The translations under genes were made by a program, and so were the position numbers. Source: Deltaproteobacteria bacterium (GTDB lineage: Bacteria; Desulfobacterota; Syntrophia; Syntrophales; Smithellaceae). From it: a DNA stretch of 5,350 nucleotides. The first letter of the stretch is position 1, and each line of letters starts with the position of its first letter. The stretch covers positions 1 through 5,350 of the forward strand of contig JAGVUJ010000309.1 in the NCBI GenBank assembly GCA_019136325.1. Direction: 5' to 3'. This document shows, piece by piece, positions 5,314-5,350 of the stretch. The notes beneath the pieces were generated by a model. It saw only the letters and a program-made list of their open reading frames with translations. It did no database searches and was not told where the DNA came from.

Positions 5314-5350
5314 TGGATCGAATGAGAGCCGCCCATGGCTTTTCTGTTTT
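5305..5350 (+). terminator. Attenuator terminator hairpin
   Basis: AGCCATGGGTGG (5305-5316) pairs with CCGCCCATGGCT (5329-5340): 12 base pairs with one G-U and a 12-base loop. It is followed by TTTCTGTTTT to the window edge, a T-rich tract broken by one CTG step. It comes 17 bases after the leader peptide stop. It would end transcription when aromatic amino acids are plentiful, and may also end thiME readthrough transcripts. Confidence 0.85.

Overview
The window looks like a chromosomal segment of a Gram-negative, moderately GC-rich bacterium. The evidence is a lipoprotein with a clear lipobox, four promoters with sigma-70-type TTGACA boxes, proteobacterial-looking thiamine genes and a translation-coupled attenuator leader. 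A Desulfobacterota/deltaproteobacterial host is my guess from overall style only. The left third (1-1800) has an accessory, defence-island character. The right part (3460-5350) is core metabolism.

Layout. (1) Positions 1-672, plus strand: the 3' end of a restriction-modification gene (TaqI-like/Type IIG-style specificity domain), cut by the window edge. (2) Positions 771-1351, minus strand: a Phd/YefM antitoxin and ParE toxin operon with a near-consensus promoter at 1385-1413. (3) Positions 1507-1692, plus strand: a decayed second copy of the restriction-enzyme C-terminal tail, apparently split by an in-frame insert of about 78 bp. (4) Positions 1802-3376, minus strand: a 524-residue predicted lipoprotein of no family I recognise, with its own promoter and strong ribosome-binding site. 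(5) Positions 3492-5129, plus strand: a TPP riboswitch with an intrinsic terminator, followed by thiM and thiE. (6) Positions 5138-5350, plus strand: a promoter, a 30-codon leader peptide with six aromatic codons in seven, and a terminator hairpin. This reads as a transcription attenuator for an aromatic amino acid operon whose structural genes lie beyond the window.

How the genes work together. ThiM phosphorylates hydroxyethylthiazole and ThiE joins that product to HMP-PP to make thiamine phosphate. TPP made from it feeds back on the riboswitch, whose 3' flank can pair with the terminator's 5' arm. ThiE is followed after only 8 bases by the attenuator promoter, and I see no terminator between them, so the attenuator hairpin may also stop thiME readthrough. 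The toxin-antitoxin operon is flanked on both sides by restriction-enzyme tails, which suggests past recombination at this site.

The most notable items are the aromatic leader/attenuator at the right end, the decayed restriction tail with its insert, and the unclassified cysteine-rich lipoprotein.
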